From positions 1 through 64,000 of the forward strand of contig NZ_JAFCLG010000003.1 of the NCBI RefSeq assembly GCF_018129685.1: a stretch of DNA of 64,000 bases. The letters are read 5' to 3'. Below, in pieces: positions 9,345-19,035 of this stretch. Position numbers and translations under genes: made by a program. Within the stretch, counting starts at the first letter, position 1, and the number at the start of each line of letters is the position of its first letter. The notes beneath the pieces are model-generated. The model did no database searches, was not told where the DNA came from, and saw only the letters and a list, made by a program, of their open reading frames with translations. Source of the stretch: Bradyrhizobium manausense. GTDB taxonomy: Bacteria; Pseudomonadota; Alphaproteobacteria; Rhizobiales; Xanthobacteraceae.

Positions 9345-10322
9345 TTACTGCTTCTCGATCCCCGCGTTCGTGATCAGCTTCTCCCACAGCACGAGCTGCT
9401 CGTTTACGAACCTGCCGAGCTCCTCCGGCGTGCCGGAGAAGGCGTCCATGCCGAGCGTGGCGAGCTGGGCCTTGATCTCCGGGTTCTCGACGATCTTCCT
9501 GATCTCGGCGTTGAGCCGCGTCACGATCTCCTTCGGCAGGCCGGCGGGGCCGAAATAGCCCTGCCATGACGAGATGTCGAGGTCGGGAACGCCGGCCTCC
9601 TGCATCGACGGAAGGCTGGGGATCAGCGGCGTGCGGTCCTTGGTGGTGACGGCGAGCGCACGCAGGGCGTTGCCCTGGACGTGCGGCAGGCCGGTCAGGA
9701 TGTCCACGAACATCATCGAGACGCGACCGCCCATGACGTCGTTGAGCGCCGGCGGCGAGCTCTTGTAGGGTACGTGCAGGAGGTCGAGACCGGCATTGTG
9801 CGCGAAGGTCGCGCCCGACACGATGGCCGAGGAAGAGCCCGAGGCGTAGCTCAGCTTGCCCGGATTGGCCTTGCCGTAGGCGACGAGTTCGGCGACTGAC
9901 CGCGCCGGCACGTCAGGGTGCACGACCAGCATGAAGGGCAGATCGCCGGTGCGCGCGATCGGCGTGAAATCCTTCACCGGATCGTAGGTCAGGCTCTTGA
10001 GCAGATAGGGATTGGCCGAATGCGTCGTATTGGTGGTCACCAGCAGCGTGTAGCCGTCGGGCGCCGACCGGGCCACATAGGTCGCCGCGATCATGCCGTT
10101 GGCGCCCGCCTTGTTCTCGATGACGATGCCGACGCCGAGCGCCTGCGACAAATGTTGCGAGATCAGTCGCGTCGTAGTGTCGGTGCCGCTGCCGGCCGCG
10201 AAGGGCAGCACCAGCGTGATGTTGCGGCTCGGCCAATTATCGGCCTGCGCGGCGGATGCAGCAGCAAGGCACAGCGCGGCGGCGCCGATCGTGCGCATCA
10301 CGCGGATGAACGATGACAGCAT
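9345..10322 (-). CDS. Bug-type tripartite tricarboxylate transporter binding protein
   Basis: A 325-residue periplasmic protein with a signal peptide (ALCLAAASAAQA). The fold is that of the Bug/TctC family: WPSRNITLVLPFAAGSGTD at the start, NKAGANGMIAATYVARSAPDG, and LSYASGSSSAIVSGATFA in the ligand region. These proteins capture carboxylates and feed TctA/TctB membrane units. No tctA or tctB lies nearby, so it is one of the orphan Bug proteins common in these bacteria. It may serve a distant transporter or act as a sensor subunit. The ligand is unknown. Confidence 0.9.
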   Translation of the reverse strand: MLSSFIRVMRTIGAAALCLAAASAAQADNWPSRNITLVLPFAAGSGTDTTTRLISQHLSQALGVGIVIENKAGANGMIAATYVARSAPDGYTLLVTTNTTHSANPYLLKSLTYDPVKDFTPIARTGDLPFMLVVHPDVPARSVAELVAYGKANPGKLSYASGSSSAIVSGATFAHNAGLDLLHVPYKSSPPALNDVMGGRVSMMFVDILTGLPHVQGNALRALAVTTKDRTPLIPSLPSMQEAGVPDLDISSWQGYFGPAGLPKEIVTRLNAEIRKIVENPEIKAQLATLGMDAFSGTPEELGRFVNEQLVLWEKLITNAGIEKQ

Positions 10323-10414
10323 GTTCGGGCGTTCCCTCTCTTTTTCGTTGGCGGGAACCTAGCTGCTACACACCCAAACTGGAAGATGGTCCGTGCCGTG
10401 TCCGTCGTACGGAA

Positions 10415-11350
10415 TTACCTCGTCGCAGAGCCTTGGCGCGAGGCGATGACGACGCCCGCGAGCACCAGCGCGTAGCCGATCAAATGGAACGGCTGCAGCT
10501 TTTCGCCGAGCAGCAGGATCGCCATGGCCGAGCCGAACACCGGCACAAGATGGAAGAACGGCGCGGCGCGGTTCGGCCCGATCAGCGCGACGCCGCGGTT
10601 GAAGAACAGATAGGCGAGCGTCGAGGGGAAGATCAGGATGTAGCCGAGCGTCATCAGGGTCATGGTGTCGAACTGCAGCAACCTGCCGCTCAATCCCTCC
10701 CAGATCGCCAGGGGCAACAGCATCATGGCGCCGCAGCAGGTGGTGAAGGAGAGGAAGGAGAGCTGGTGAACCTTCGGCCGCCGCGGGATGAACGCCGAGT
10801 AGATCCCGAAGGCGACCAGCGAGGAGGCGAACATGATGTCGCCCCTGTTGAACGAGATGCTCGCGAGCGCCGACAGATCGCCGCGCAGGATGATGATCAG
10901 CACGCCCGCCAGCGAGATCGCAATGCCGGCGAGCTGCCCGGCCGTCAGCCGCACGCCGAACAGCACCAGCGACCACAGCGCCACGAACAGCGGTCCGGCC
11001 GACTGGATCAACAACGCGTTCAGCGCCTCGGTATATTGCAGCGCCCAGTATGAGATCGCGTTGTTGAAGGCAAATCCGACCAGCGACAGGAACAGCATCA
11101 GCGGCAGACTTTTGCGCAAGGCGGGCCAATCCCGCTTCAGATGCGGCCAGGAGAACGGCAGCAGGATCAGGAACACGCCGAACCAGCGGATCGTCGTCAC
11201 CGTCAGCGGCGGCACATGCGCCCCGACATGGCGCGCGATCACGATGTTGCCCGCCCAGAACAGCGAGCTCAGGCTGAGCAGCAGATAAGGCTGGTTGTTG
11301 AGCCAGCCGGCCGGATTCGTGGCTGATGGCGCGGGTGAGGCAAGGGTCAT
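10415..11350 (-). CDS. EamA/DMT family transporter (paralog 1)
   Basis: A 311-residue inner-membrane protein with ten predicted helices in two EamA repeats (NQPYLLLSLSSLFWAGN in the first, GDIMFASSLVAFGIYSAF in the second; NRGVALIGPNRAAPFFHLVP near the end). The family exports amino acids, nucleosides and other metabolites by antiport. The protein at 11842-12774 is a clear paralog, and the two genes point the same way with one opposite-strand gene between them. The substrate cannot be assigned. Confidence 0.9.
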   Translation of the reverse strand: MTLASPAPSATNPAGWLNNQPYLLLSLSSLFWAGNIVIARHVGAHVPPLTVTTIRWFGVFLILLPFSWPHLKRDWPALRKSLPLMLFLSLVGFAFNNAISYWALQYTEALNALLIQSAGPLFVALWSLVLFGVRLTAGQLAGIAISLAGVLIIILRGDLSALASISFNRGDIMFASSLVAFGIYSAFIPRRPKVHQLSFLSFTTCCGAMMLLPLAIWEGLSGRLLQFDTMTLMTLGYILIFPSTLAYLFFNRGVALIGPNRAAPFFHLVPVFGSAMAILLLGEKLQPFHLIGYALVLAGVVIASRQGSATR

Positions 11351-11443
11351 TGGCGTCGGATGGAAGCTTGCGCCGGATCGCCGTTATGACACAAGTCACG
11401 CCGTCGCAATGCTACAATGCAGGCGCGACCAGAGGAGGTGCCA

Positions 11444-11845
11444 TTGGCGGTCAATATGTTGAACATCCAGGGCCTGGACAGGCTCGACCAGCATGCGCCC
11501 GTGGTGATGCTGAACCTGATGCGCTTCCACGCACGCTCGCTTGATGGCAACGGCTCCGGCTGGGACGCATATCTGCGCTATAGTGCGATTACCGTGCCCA
11601 TGATCAAGGCGCGCGGCGGCACGCTGCTGTGGACCGGCGAGGCCAGGGTCGTCGCGCTCGGCCCGCATCACGGCAATGAATGGGATTTCGTCGCGCTGGT
11701 GTTCTATCCGTCGGTCACCGCATTCCGCGACATGATGACGTCGCAAGCCTACGAGCGCGATGCCGATCCGCATCGCGTCAACGGCTGCGCCGAGCACGTC
11801 ATCATCGCGACCAGCGAGGCCTACAGCAAATTCAAGTCGAGCTAG
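11444..11845 (+). CDS. DUF1330-like small protein
   Basis: A protein of about 133 residues resembling the dimeric alpha-beta barrel (DUF1330/NIPSNAP-like) fold: HAPVVMLNLMRFHA at the start, YSAITVPMIKARGGTLLWTG in the middle and DFVALVFYPSVTAFRDMMTS after it. I chose the TTG at 11444 because AGAGGAGG (11431-11438) lies 5 nt ahead; an ATG at 11417 would place that Shine-Dalgarno inside the gene. It lies between two paralogous exporters on the opposite strand, and its end overlaps the end of the second one by 4 bp. Function unknown. Confidence 0.75.
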   Translation: MAVNMLNIQGLDRLDQHAPVVMLNLMRFHARSLDGNGSGWDAYLRYSAITVPMIKARGGTLLWTGEARVVALGPHHGNEWDFVALVFYPSVTAFRDMMTSQAYERDADPHRVNGCAEHVIIATSEAYSKFKSS

Positions 11846-12774
11846 CTCGTCTGCTTCCTCGACGCCACGAACACGCCTGACAGCACCAGCGCGAAGCCGA
11901 TGAAGTGAAAGGCCCGTGGCAGCTCGCCAAGGAACACCATCGCCATGATCGAGCCGAACACCGGCACGACATGGAAGAACGGCGCGGCGCGGTTGGCACC
12001 GATCAGGCGGACGCCGCGGTTGAAGCAGAGATAGGCAAGTGTCGAGGGAAACACCGCCACGTAGAACAGTGTCAGCAGGTTCGGCCCGTCGAGCTTCATC
12101 AGCGGCCGCGCCGTGAGCTCCCAGATCTCCAGCGGGATCAGGCAGGCCGCGCCGCAGCCGAAGGTGAAGGCGAGGAAGGACAGGCCGTGGATCGGCGGCC
12201 GCTTCAGGGTCAGCACCGAGTAGAGCGCGAAGATGATCAGCGCGACGATGAAGATCAAATCGCCCTTGTTGAAGGCGATGTTCGACAGCGTGGTGAGATC
12301 GCCATGCAGCAGGATGATGAACACGCCGCACATCGAGAGAGCTACGCCGAAGGCCTGCGCCGCGGTGAGGCGTATGCCGAGGATGATCAGCGACCAAAGC
12401 GCCACCACCAGCGGTGCGGCCGACTGCAGCAGCAGGGTGTTGAGCGCCTGGGTGTGCTCCAGCGCCCAATATTGCAGGGTGTTGAAGGCGCCGATGCCGG
12501 TGATCGAGAGCACGATCATCAGGCCGAGTTTTTCGCGGATCGCGGGCCAGTCCTGGGCGAGGTGCTTCCAGGCGAACGGCAGCACCAGCAGGAACGCGAA
12601 GGTCCAGCGCAGGAAGGACAGCGTCACCGGCGGGATGTGGCCGGCGGCGAGTCGCCCCACAACCGCATTGCCGGCCCAGCACATCGCGGTGATGCTGAGC
12701 AGCAGATAAGGCTGGTTGGCGATCCAGCCATGGCCGGAAGGCTCCGCGCTCGTGGTCTGGCCGGTGGCGGACAT
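11842..12774 (-). CDS. EamA/DMT family transporter (paralog 2)
   Basis: A 310-residue, ten-helix EamA exporter, closely similar to the product of 10415-11350 along its whole length. Shared stretches include NQPYLLLS, ALWSL, FPSTLAYL, FNRGV, LIG-NRAAPFFH and VPVFGS. The pair probably arose by duplication with later divergence of substrate. It is convergent with, and overlaps by 4 bp, the DUF1330-like gene. The next gene upstream on the strand is the magnesium ATPase, about 130 bp away. Confidence 0.9.
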   Translation of the reverse strand: MSATGQTTSAEPSGHGWIANQPYLLLSITAMCWAGNAVVGRLAAGHIPPVTLSFLRWTFAFLLVLPFAWKHLAQDWPAIREKLGLMIVLSITGIGAFNTLQYWALEHTQALNTLLLQSAAPLVVALWSLIILGIRLTAAQAFGVALSMCGVFIILLHGDLTTLSNIAFNKGDLIFIVALIIFALYSVLTLKRPPIHGLSFLAFTFGCGAACLIPLEIWELTARPLMKLDGPNLLTLFYVAVFPSTLAYLCFNRGVRLIGANRAAPFFHVVPVFGSIMAMVFLGELPRAFHFIGFALVLSGVFVASRKQTS

Positions 12775-12904
12775 TGTGATTGTTATGGCCCCGCATGATT
12801 CACCAGGGCTCCCGGCCCGGCCGTGCCCAAAGACACGGAAACGAGCCCGATATCAATGGCGCGCCGCGCAACGCCATCATGCGCGGGGCGGTGCAACAGG
12901 AACC

Positions 12905-15421
12905 TCAGCCCTTCGGTCCCGTGCGGATCGCGAGCGGCTTCAGCAGCTCGGCGCAGGCGAGATAGACGACGACGAGAAGCGCGATGCCGGCCATCATGAT
13001 CGGCGGCGGCGCGACGAAGCCGAACCAGGTCCCGAGCGGCGTGAACGGCAGAACCATCGCGGCGAACAGGGCGATCAGCGAAGAGGCCGCGAGGACGGGA
13101 TCGGGCCAGTTGCGCCAGGGCCGCCCGTTGGTGCGGATGACGAAGATCACCAGAATCTGCGTCGCCATGGATTCGACGAACCAGGCGGTACGGAATTCCT
13201 CCGGCGACGCCTTGAACAAATAAAGCAGCGCGCCAAAGGTCAGAAAGTCAAACACCGACGACAGCGGCCCCATGATCGCGGCGAAGCGCACCAGGCGTGA
13301 CATGCTCCACACCTGCGGCTGCGCCGTCGCCTGCGTCGAGACGCGGTCGAACGGGATGCCGAGCTCGGAGAGATCGTAGAGCAGGTTATTGAGCAGGATC
13401 TGCGTCGGCAGCATCGGCAGGAACGGCAGTGCGATCGAGGCGATCGCCATCGACAGCATATTGCCGAAATTCGAGCTCGCGCCCATGCGGACATATTTGA
13501 GGATGTTGGCGAAGGTGCGCCGGCCCTCCTCGACGCCGTCGGCAACGACTTCGAGATCCGACGCCAGCAGGATCATGTCGGCTGCCGCCTGCGCCACACC
13601 GGTGGCGCCGTCGACCGACAGCCCGACATCCGAAACCTTCAAGGCCGGCGCGTCGTTGATGCCGTCGCCGAGGAAGCCGACCACCTCGCCGCCGGCCTGA
13701 AGCGCCTTGACGATGCGCGATTTCTGGTCGGGCGCGAGCCGGCCGAACGCATCGGCGGAGCGCACCTGCACCGCGAGCGCCTCGTCGCTGAGCTCGGCAA
13801 TGTCGGCTCCCGACAGCACGCGCTCGGCGTTGAGCCCGACCAGGCCGGCGAGCCGCTTCACCACCACCGGATCGTCTCCCGACAGGATCTTCAGGCTCAC
13901 GCCGCCCGCCGCGAGCCGGGCGATCGCGGCTGCGGCCGTCGGCTTCGGCGGATCGGCGAAGGCGCAGAGGCCCTCGAAGACCAGATCGGTCTCGTCCTCG
14001 GTTTCGACCTCGCGCGTTGCGTCGCTCCAGGGGCGCGAGGCGATGGCGATACAGCGCAGCCCCTCTGCCGCGAGCTGATGCACGCGCGCCATTGCGGCCG
14101 CTCGTGCCTTGTCGTCCACTATGCCGCTGCGCTGCGTCGTGCACAATTCCAGCACCGTCTCCGGCGCGCCTTTGACGATCAGCAGTGCGCCTTCGGGACC
14201 GGTCGCGAGCACCGATCCCAGCCGGCGCGAAAAATCGAACGCCTGCCTGCCGGCAAGCGACCAGCCTTTTGCAGCATCCGACTGGCCCGCAACCAGCGCC
14301 GCATCGAGCGCGCCGCGATCGCCGCCGAGTTCTGCGGCGATGGCGCCGAGCCGCGCGGCGCGCGCGTCGTCCTTGCCGTCGGCATCGAGGCTTTTTGCCA
14401 GAGTGATCTCCGCCGAGGTCAAGGTCCCCGTCTTGTCCGTGCACAGGACGGTCATGGAGCCGAGGTCGTGGATCGCAGCCAGCCGCTTCACGATCACCTT
14501 GCGGCCGGCCATGCGCAGCGCGCCGCGTGACAGCGTCACCGTGGTGATCATTGGCAGCAGCTCCGGCGTCAGCCCGACCGCGAGCGCCACGGCGAACAGG
14601 AGCGAATCGAGCACCGGGCGACCGAACACGACGCGGATGGTGAGCACGACCAGCACCAGCGCCAGCGTGGCGCGCGCGATCACGAGGCCGAATTCGCGCA
14701 AATCGCGCTCGAACGGCGAGGGCGCCTGCGCCTCGGCCAGTGCGGAGGCCGCAGCTCCAAACACCGTGTCGCGGCCGGTTCGGACCACGAGTGCGATCGC
14801 CTCGCCGGTTTGGGCCACCGCGCCGCGGAACAGCGCATTCGTGGTGTCGTCGGGGCCGGTCGTCGCACCGGCATGTTTCGCCACCGGGTAGGGCTCACCG
14901 GTCAGCGCGGCTTCACCTGCGGTGAAGGCGGTGCTCTCCAGGATCAGCGCGTCGGCCGGAATGATGTCGCCGGCGCGGACGCGCAGCAGATCGCCGGGCA
15001 CGACGTGCTCGACATCGATATCGACAAACGCGCCGTCGCGGCTGACTTCGGCCTTCAGGGCCACCGAGCGGCGGAGAATCTCGGCGGCGCGGACCGCATG
15101 GCCCTCCTGGATGGTGTCGAGGCCGATCGACAGCGCGAGGATCAGGACAATGATGAGCCCGCCGATGTCGTCGCCGGTCAGCATCGAGATGATGCCGGCG
15201 ACCAGCAGGATCAGCGACAACGGTTCGAGCAGGCGGCGCAGGATCGCGCGCGCCGCGCCCTCGATGCGCGCCGGTGCGTCGCTGTTCGGCCCGAAACGGT
15301 CGAGGCGTTCGCGGGCCTGCGCCGCCGACAGACCGGTGAGCCCGCAGCCCAGTCGATTGCCAAGCTCAGGGGGTGATAAACGCCAGAACCTGGTGTCGGC
15401 GCGGGTTCGACTGTCCAGCAA
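12905..15421 (-). CDS. mgtA: magnesium-translocating P-type ATPase
   Basis: An 838-residue P3B-type ATPase, close to the family's usual length. Order: cytoplasmic N-terminus with LSAAQARERLDRFGPN, first membrane pair, actuator domain (ALTGEPYPV), the helix-4 motif TPELLPMI typical of MgtA/MgtB, phosphorylation site CDKTGTLT, nucleotide-binding part (IVKGAPETVLELC) and hinge GDGINDAPAL, then C-terminal helices. It imports Mg2+ using ATP. No MgtC gene is present. The 168-bp region before it is shared with a divergent export operon; I see no clear Mg2+-sensing leader there. The symbol follows family membership and is not proven. Confidence 0.93.
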   Translation of the reverse strand: MLDSRTRADTRFWRLSPPELGNRLGCGLTGLSAAQARERLDRFGPNSDAPARIEGAARAILRRLLEPLSLILLVAGIISMLTGDDIGGLIIVLILALSIGLDTIQEGHAVRAAEILRRSVALKAEVSRDGAFVDIDVEHVVPGDLLRVRAGDIIPADALILESTAFTAGEAALTGEPYPVAKHAGATTGPDDTTNALFRGAVAQTGEAIALVVRTGRDTVFGAAASALAEAQAPSPFERDLREFGLVIARATLALVLVVLTIRVVFGRPVLDSLLFAVALAVGLTPELLPMITTVTLSRGALRMAGRKVIVKRLAAIHDLGSMTVLCTDKTGTLTSAEITLAKSLDADGKDDARAARLGAIAAELGGDRGALDAALVAGQSDAAKGWSLAGRQAFDFSRRLGSVLATGPEGALLIVKGAPETVLELCTTQRSGIVDDKARAAAMARVHQLAAEGLRCIAIASRPWSDATREVETEDETDLVFEGLCAFADPPKPTAAAAIARLAAGGVSLKILSGDDPVVVKRLAGLVGLNAERVLSGADIAELSDEALAVQVRSADAFGRLAPDQKSRIVKALQAGGEVVGFLGDGINDAPALKVSDVGLSVDGATGVAQAAADMILLASDLEVVADGVEEGRRTFANILKYVRMGASSNFGNMLSMAIASIALPFLPMLPTQILLNNLLYDLSELGIPFDRVSTQATAQPQVWSMSRLVRFAAIMGPLSSVFDFLTFGALLYLFKASPEEFRTAWFVESMATQILVIFVIRTNGRPWRNWPDPVLAASSLIALFAAMVLPFTPLGTWFGFVAPPPIMMAGIALLVVVYLACAELLKPLAIRTGPKG

Positions 15422-15589
15422 GCGAAGCTCCCGGTTTCAAGGCGTCTTGTGGCGGCCACATGCCCTTATATTCGGCGTAACCTATTGACCTAAAGCAATC
15501 TCGTATCCCGACGGCACGCTAGCGTCGCCAACGATCACCCCGGCCTGGCCGGGCCAGCAATCGAAATCGAGGCGTGGATCCGTCGGTCA

Positions 15590-16885
15590 GTGCGGCGCGA
15601 TTCGCATGGCGTTGTCATGGTCGAGCAAACAGTCATCCTGCCGCAACGTAACAGCCGGCTTTCCGTTGCGGCGCTATGGTCGGGATTCCTCAGTCACAAA
15701 TGGTTCATCCTGGCGGTTGCCGTCCTGCTGGTCTTCGCCGCCTGGCAAAGCGTGCGCATGATTCTGGGACCCGCGGTCGTCGTCGACGAGGTCAGACATG
15801 GCCACCTGATCGAGACGGTGGTGGCCAGCGGCCATGTCGAGACCCCGTACCGGGTCGAGATCGGCAGCCAGATCACCGGCACGGTGCAGGAGGTGCTGGT
15901 GCAGGAAGGCGAAAAAGTCAGCAAGGGCCAGCCGCTGATTTCGCTGGAGGCGCGCGAATTGAACGCAGCCGTGGTGCAGGCGCAGGGCGCGGTGGCGCAG
16001 GCCGAGGCCCGCATCAGGCAGCTCGAGGAACTGACGCTACCGTCGGCGAGGGAAGCGCTGACGCAGGCGAATGCGACCTTGCGCAACGCGCAGCAGACTT
16101 ACGACCGCACCGCAGCGCTCGAGCACAACGGCTATGCGACGCGCGCGGCGCTCGACGATGCGCAGAAGACGCTCGATGTCGCCAGCGCGGTGAAGCGCTC
16201 GGCCGAGTTTCAGGTCTATACCGCAAGCCCCGGCGGCAGCGATTACGTGATGGCGCAGACGCAGGCCAACCAGGCGCGCGCCAATCTCGACACCGCCGAA
16301 TCCCGGCTCGGCTATGCTACGATCACGGCGCCGCGCGACGGCGTCCTGATCACGCGCAGCGTCGAGCGCGGCACGGTGGTGCAGCCCGGCAAGGCGCTGC
16401 TCGTGCTCGCGCCGGCCGGCAATGCTCAGCTCGTGCTGCAGATCGACGAACGCAATCTCGGCAAGATCGCGCTCGGACAAAGTGCGCTCGCCTCCGCCGA
16501 TGCGTACCCGGACCGGCGCTTTTCCGCAGCGATCACCTACATCAATCCCGGCGTCGACATTTCGCGCGCTTCGGTCGAAGTGAAACTTACCGTCGCCGAC
16601 GCGCCGGACTATCTGCGGCAGGACATGACTGTCTCGGTCGACATCGAAGTGGCTGCACGCGAGGATGCGCTGATCCTGCCGCTGCGCTCGGTGCACGACG
16701 TCCTGTCGGGAAATCCCTGGGTGCTCGGCGTCAAGGATGGACGTGCCATCCAAAGGCCCGTGAAGATCGGCCTGCACGGCAACAGCCAGGTCGAGATCAC
16801 CGACGGCCTCGCCGCCGGCGATGTCGCGATCCCGCAAAGTTCCGGCGTTCTGACCGGCCAGCGCGTGCGGCCGATACGGCAATGA
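15590..16885 (+). CDS. HlyD/DevB-type membrane fusion protein of an ABC exporter
   Basis: A 431-residue adaptor anchored by one N-terminal membrane segment (WFILAVAVLLVFAAW, about residues 43-57). It has a biotinyl-lipoyl-like part (VVASGHVETPYRVEIGSQIT), a helical hairpin rich in Ala and Gln (residues about 125-215) and a beta-barrel part (ATITAPRDGVLITRSVERGT). It would bridge the inner-membrane permease to the periplasm or outer membrane. GTG at 15590 gives the longest form; ATG at 15617 is an equally possible start, and neither has a strong Shine-Dalgarno. The stop overlaps the permease start as ATGA. Confidence 0.88.
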   Translation: MRRDSHGVVMVEQTVILPQRNSRLSVAALWSGFLSHKWFILAVAVLLVFAAWQSVRMILGPAVVVDEVRHGHLIETVVASGHVETPYRVEIGSQITGTVQEVLVQEGEKVSKGQPLISLEARELNAAVVQAQGAVAQAEARIRQLEELTLPSAREALTQANATLRNAQQTYDRTAALEHNGYATRAALDDAQKTLDVASAVKRSAEFQVYTASPGGSDYVMAQTQANQARANLDTAESRLGYATITAPRDGVLITRSVERGTVVQPGKALLVLAPAGNAQLVLQIDERNLGKIALGQSALASADAYPDRRFSAAITYINPGVDISRASVEVKLTVADAPDYLRQDMTVSVDIEVAAREDALILPLRSVHDVLSGNPWVLGVKDGRAIQRPVKIGLHGNSQVEITDGLAAGDVAIPQSSGVLTGQRVRPIRQ

Positions 16886-18108
16886 ACCGCTGGCTGCCGT
16901 TCGAATGGACCATGGCCGTGCGCTTTCTGCGCGAAGGCCGGCTCCAGACCATCTTCATCATCGGCGGCATCTCGATCGGCGTCGGCGTCATCGTCTTCAT
17001 GTCGGCGATGCTTGCCGGGCTGCAGGCGAACTTCATCAAGCGCGTGCTGACCTCGCAGCCGCAGATCCAGCTGCTCACGCCTGACCAGGTCGCGCGCCCG
17101 CTGCGCAACAGCGCAGGCGAGATCGAGGACGCGGTGGTGCAGCGTCCGAGCCAGCGCGTGATCTCGATCGACCAATGGCCGAAGATCAGGGCCCAGATGC
17201 AGGCGATGCCCGAGATCGTCGCGGTGTCGCCGACGATTCTCGGCTCCGTGCTCGCGGTGCGGGGTGACGCCAGCCGCTCCGTGAACCTGTCGGGCGTCGA
17301 GCCGGACTCCTATTTCAAGATCGTCAAGGTGCCGGACTACATCGTCGCCGGCGAGCCGCGTCTGACCAGCGAGGACATCATCATCGGCGTCGAATTGGCG
17401 AAGGACCTGGGGGCGAGTGTCGGCGACAAGCTCAACGTTCGCGCGGCGTCCGGCGCGACGCGCGTGCTCACGGTCTCCAGTCTCGTCGATCTCGGCAACA
17501 AGAGCGTCAACCAGCGCGTCTGCTACGTCGCGCTCCGCACCGCACAGTCGCTGCTCGGCATGATCGGCGGCATCACCACGATCGACATCACGGTCGGTGA
17601 CATCTATGCGGCCGAGGAGATCGCCCAGCGCATCCAGGCCGCCAACGTGGTCGAGGCCGACAGCTGGATCAAGACCAACGCGCAGTTCTTTACCGCGGTT
17701 CAGGCCCAGCAGAACACCAACACCCTGATTCGGCTGTTCGTCGGACTCTCCGTGGCATTCGGCATTGCGGCGGTGCTTGTCGTCTCGGTGATCCAGCGCT
17801 CCAAGGACATCGGCATCCTGCGCGCGATGGGGACCTCGCGCGGCCAGATCCTGCGCGTCTTCCTGGTTCAGGGCGGCCTGCTCGGTTTCGTCGGCTCGCT
17901 GTTCGGCGCAGCCATGGGCGCGTTCGCGCTGGTCTATTGGCACTCGGTCGCGCGCCAAGCCGACGGCACCGAATTGTTTCCGCTGATCCTGGAGCGCAGC
18001 CTGTTCGTCTACACGGCGCTGCTTGCAACCGTCACCGGCCTGCTCGCCGCGATGGCGCCGGCGGTGCGGGCCGCGAAACTCGATCCGGTGGTGGCGATCC
18101 GTGGCTAG
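16882..18108 (+). CDS. FtsX-like ABC exporter permease (MacB/DevC type)
   Basis: A 408-residue permease with the MacB/FtsX layout: one N-terminal helix ([20 protein letters not shown]), a large periplasmic domain (about residues 45-270) and three C-terminal helices ([20 protein letters not shown], then [20 protein letters not shown] and the last near the C-terminus). It starts at the ATG overlapping the adaptor stop. An upstream extension to 15676 is only an open frame in the adaptor's coding sequence. With its neighbours it forms a three-part exporter that would move lipids, peptides or drugs out of the inner membrane by mechanotransmission. Cargo unknown. Confidence 0.9.
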   Translation: MNRWLPFEWTMAVRFLREGRLQTIFIIGGISIGVGVIVFMSAMLAGLQANFIKRVLTSQPQIQLLTPDQVARPLRNSAGEIEDAVVQRPSQRVISIDQWPKIRAQMQAMPEIVAVSPTILGSVLAVRGDASRSVNLSGVEPDSYFKIVKVPDYIVAGEPRLTSEDIIIGVELAKDLGASVGDKLNVRAASGATRVLTVSSLVDLGNKSVNQRVCYVALRTAQSLLGMIGGITTIDITVGDIYAAEEIAQRIQAANVVEADSWIKTNAQFFTAVQAQQNTNTLIRLFVGLSVAFGIAAVLVVSVIQRSKDIGILRAMGTSRGQILRVFLVQGGLLGFVGSLFGAAMGAFALVYWHSVARQADGTELFPLILERSLFVYTALLATVTGLLAAMAPAVRAAKLDPVVAIRG

Positions 18109-18784
18109 CGAAATCCTCCGCCTCGAGAACGTGTGCAAGGCCTATAATGTCGGCCTGCCGACGGAAACCGAGGTGCTGCACGGTATCGACCTCGAGCTCG
18201 ACCATGGCGAGTTCCTGGCGCTGATCGGCCCCTCGGGTTCGGGCAAGAGCACGCTGCTCAACATCGTCGGACTGCTCGACCAGCCGACCTCGGGCCGGCT
18301 GCGGATCAAGGGCCAGGACATCGCAGCTCTCGGCGACACCGAGATCACCCACCTGCGCGGGCACACCATCGGCTTCGTCTTCCAGTACCATCTCCTGATC
18401 TCGGCCTTCACCGCGCGGGAGAATGTCATGATGCCGATGCTGGCCGATCGCGGCTTTCCATCGGCGGAGATCGAGGCGCGGGCGGACCTGCTGCTGGCGC
18501 AGGTCGGGCTGGAGAAATTCGCCGGCAACCTCGCCAACAACATGTCGGGCGGGCAGCAGCAGCGGGTGGCCGTGGCGCGCGCCTTGGCCATGAACCCGGA
18601 TCTCGTGCTTGCGGACGAGCCGACCGGCAATCTCGACACCAAATCGGCCGACGCCGTGTTCGAGCTGATGCGGCAGGTCAACCGCGACAGCGGCACGAGC
18701 TTCCTGCTCGTCACCCATAATATGGATCTGGCGCGGCGCTGCGACCGCATCATCGAAGTGGTCGACGGCCGCATTCGCGCCTAA
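18101..18784 (+). CDS. LolD/DevA-type ABC exporter ATPase
   Basis: A 227-residue nucleotide-binding protein. Walker [11 protein letters not shown]-loop VFQYHLL, signature [15 protein letters not shown], Walker [14 protein letters not shown] and H-loop [11 protein letters not shown] are all intact. I start it at GTG 18101, which overlaps the permease end by 8 bp and gives the normal LolD/MacB-ATPase length; a longer frame from 18023 would lie inside the permease. It powers the adjacent permease. The gene order adaptor-permease-ATPase matches DevBCA-type exporters. Confidence 0.92.
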   Translation: MASEILRLENVCKAYNVGLPTETEVLHGIDLELDHGEFLALIGPSGSGKSTLLNIVGLLDQPTSGRLRIKGQDIAALGDTEITHLRGHTIGFVFQYHLLISAFTARENVMMPMLADRGFPSAEIEARADLLLAQVGLEKFAGNLANNMSGGQQQRVAVARALAMNPDLVLADEPTGNLDTKSADAVFELMRQVNRDSGTSFLLVTHNMDLARRCDRIIEVVDGRIRA

Positions 18785-18955
18785 CGTCGTAGAAGGCCTC
18801 CGGCAAGGCGGATTTTTAGGGGATATCAAAGGCTTGGATCGCATATTGGGCCCGAAAAAAGCCCCGTTCTTGCTTGCCTAGAGAGGCTGCTTCCTTTATC
18901 CGGTTGGCTGCCCCGCATACGAACGGCTCCAGGCCGGGAATTGGGCTGGGCGCAG

Positions 18956-19002
18956 GCATGATCCCGGAAAAGTGGGTACCGGTTTTCCGTTTGGATCATG
19001 CC
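18956..19002. repeat. palindromic repeat in the purA leader
   Basis: A 47-bp near-perfect palindrome. The outer arms are GGCATGATCC and GGATCATGCC (10 of 10). Inner arms GGAAAA and TTTTCC surround a GGTACC centre. This 'CATGATC...GGAAAA...TTTTCC...GATCATG' element is a dispersed repeat seen in Bradyrhizobium and Rhodopseudomonas genomes. It ends 33 nt before the purA start and would lie in or just upstream of its mRNA leader. Confidence 0.8.
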
Positions 19003-19035
19003 TATAGAGAAAATTCTTCGAAGGATTACCCGCGA

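Noticed and set aside
15422..15589. Mg2+-sensing leader or riboswitch before the magnesium ATPase
   Set aside because: The 168-bp region has no clear structured leader or known riboswitch consensus that I could recognise.
15676..16881. N-terminal extension of the FtsX-like permease frame
   Set aside because: It is the out-of-frame reading of the adaptor gene; the permease start overlaps the adaptor stop.
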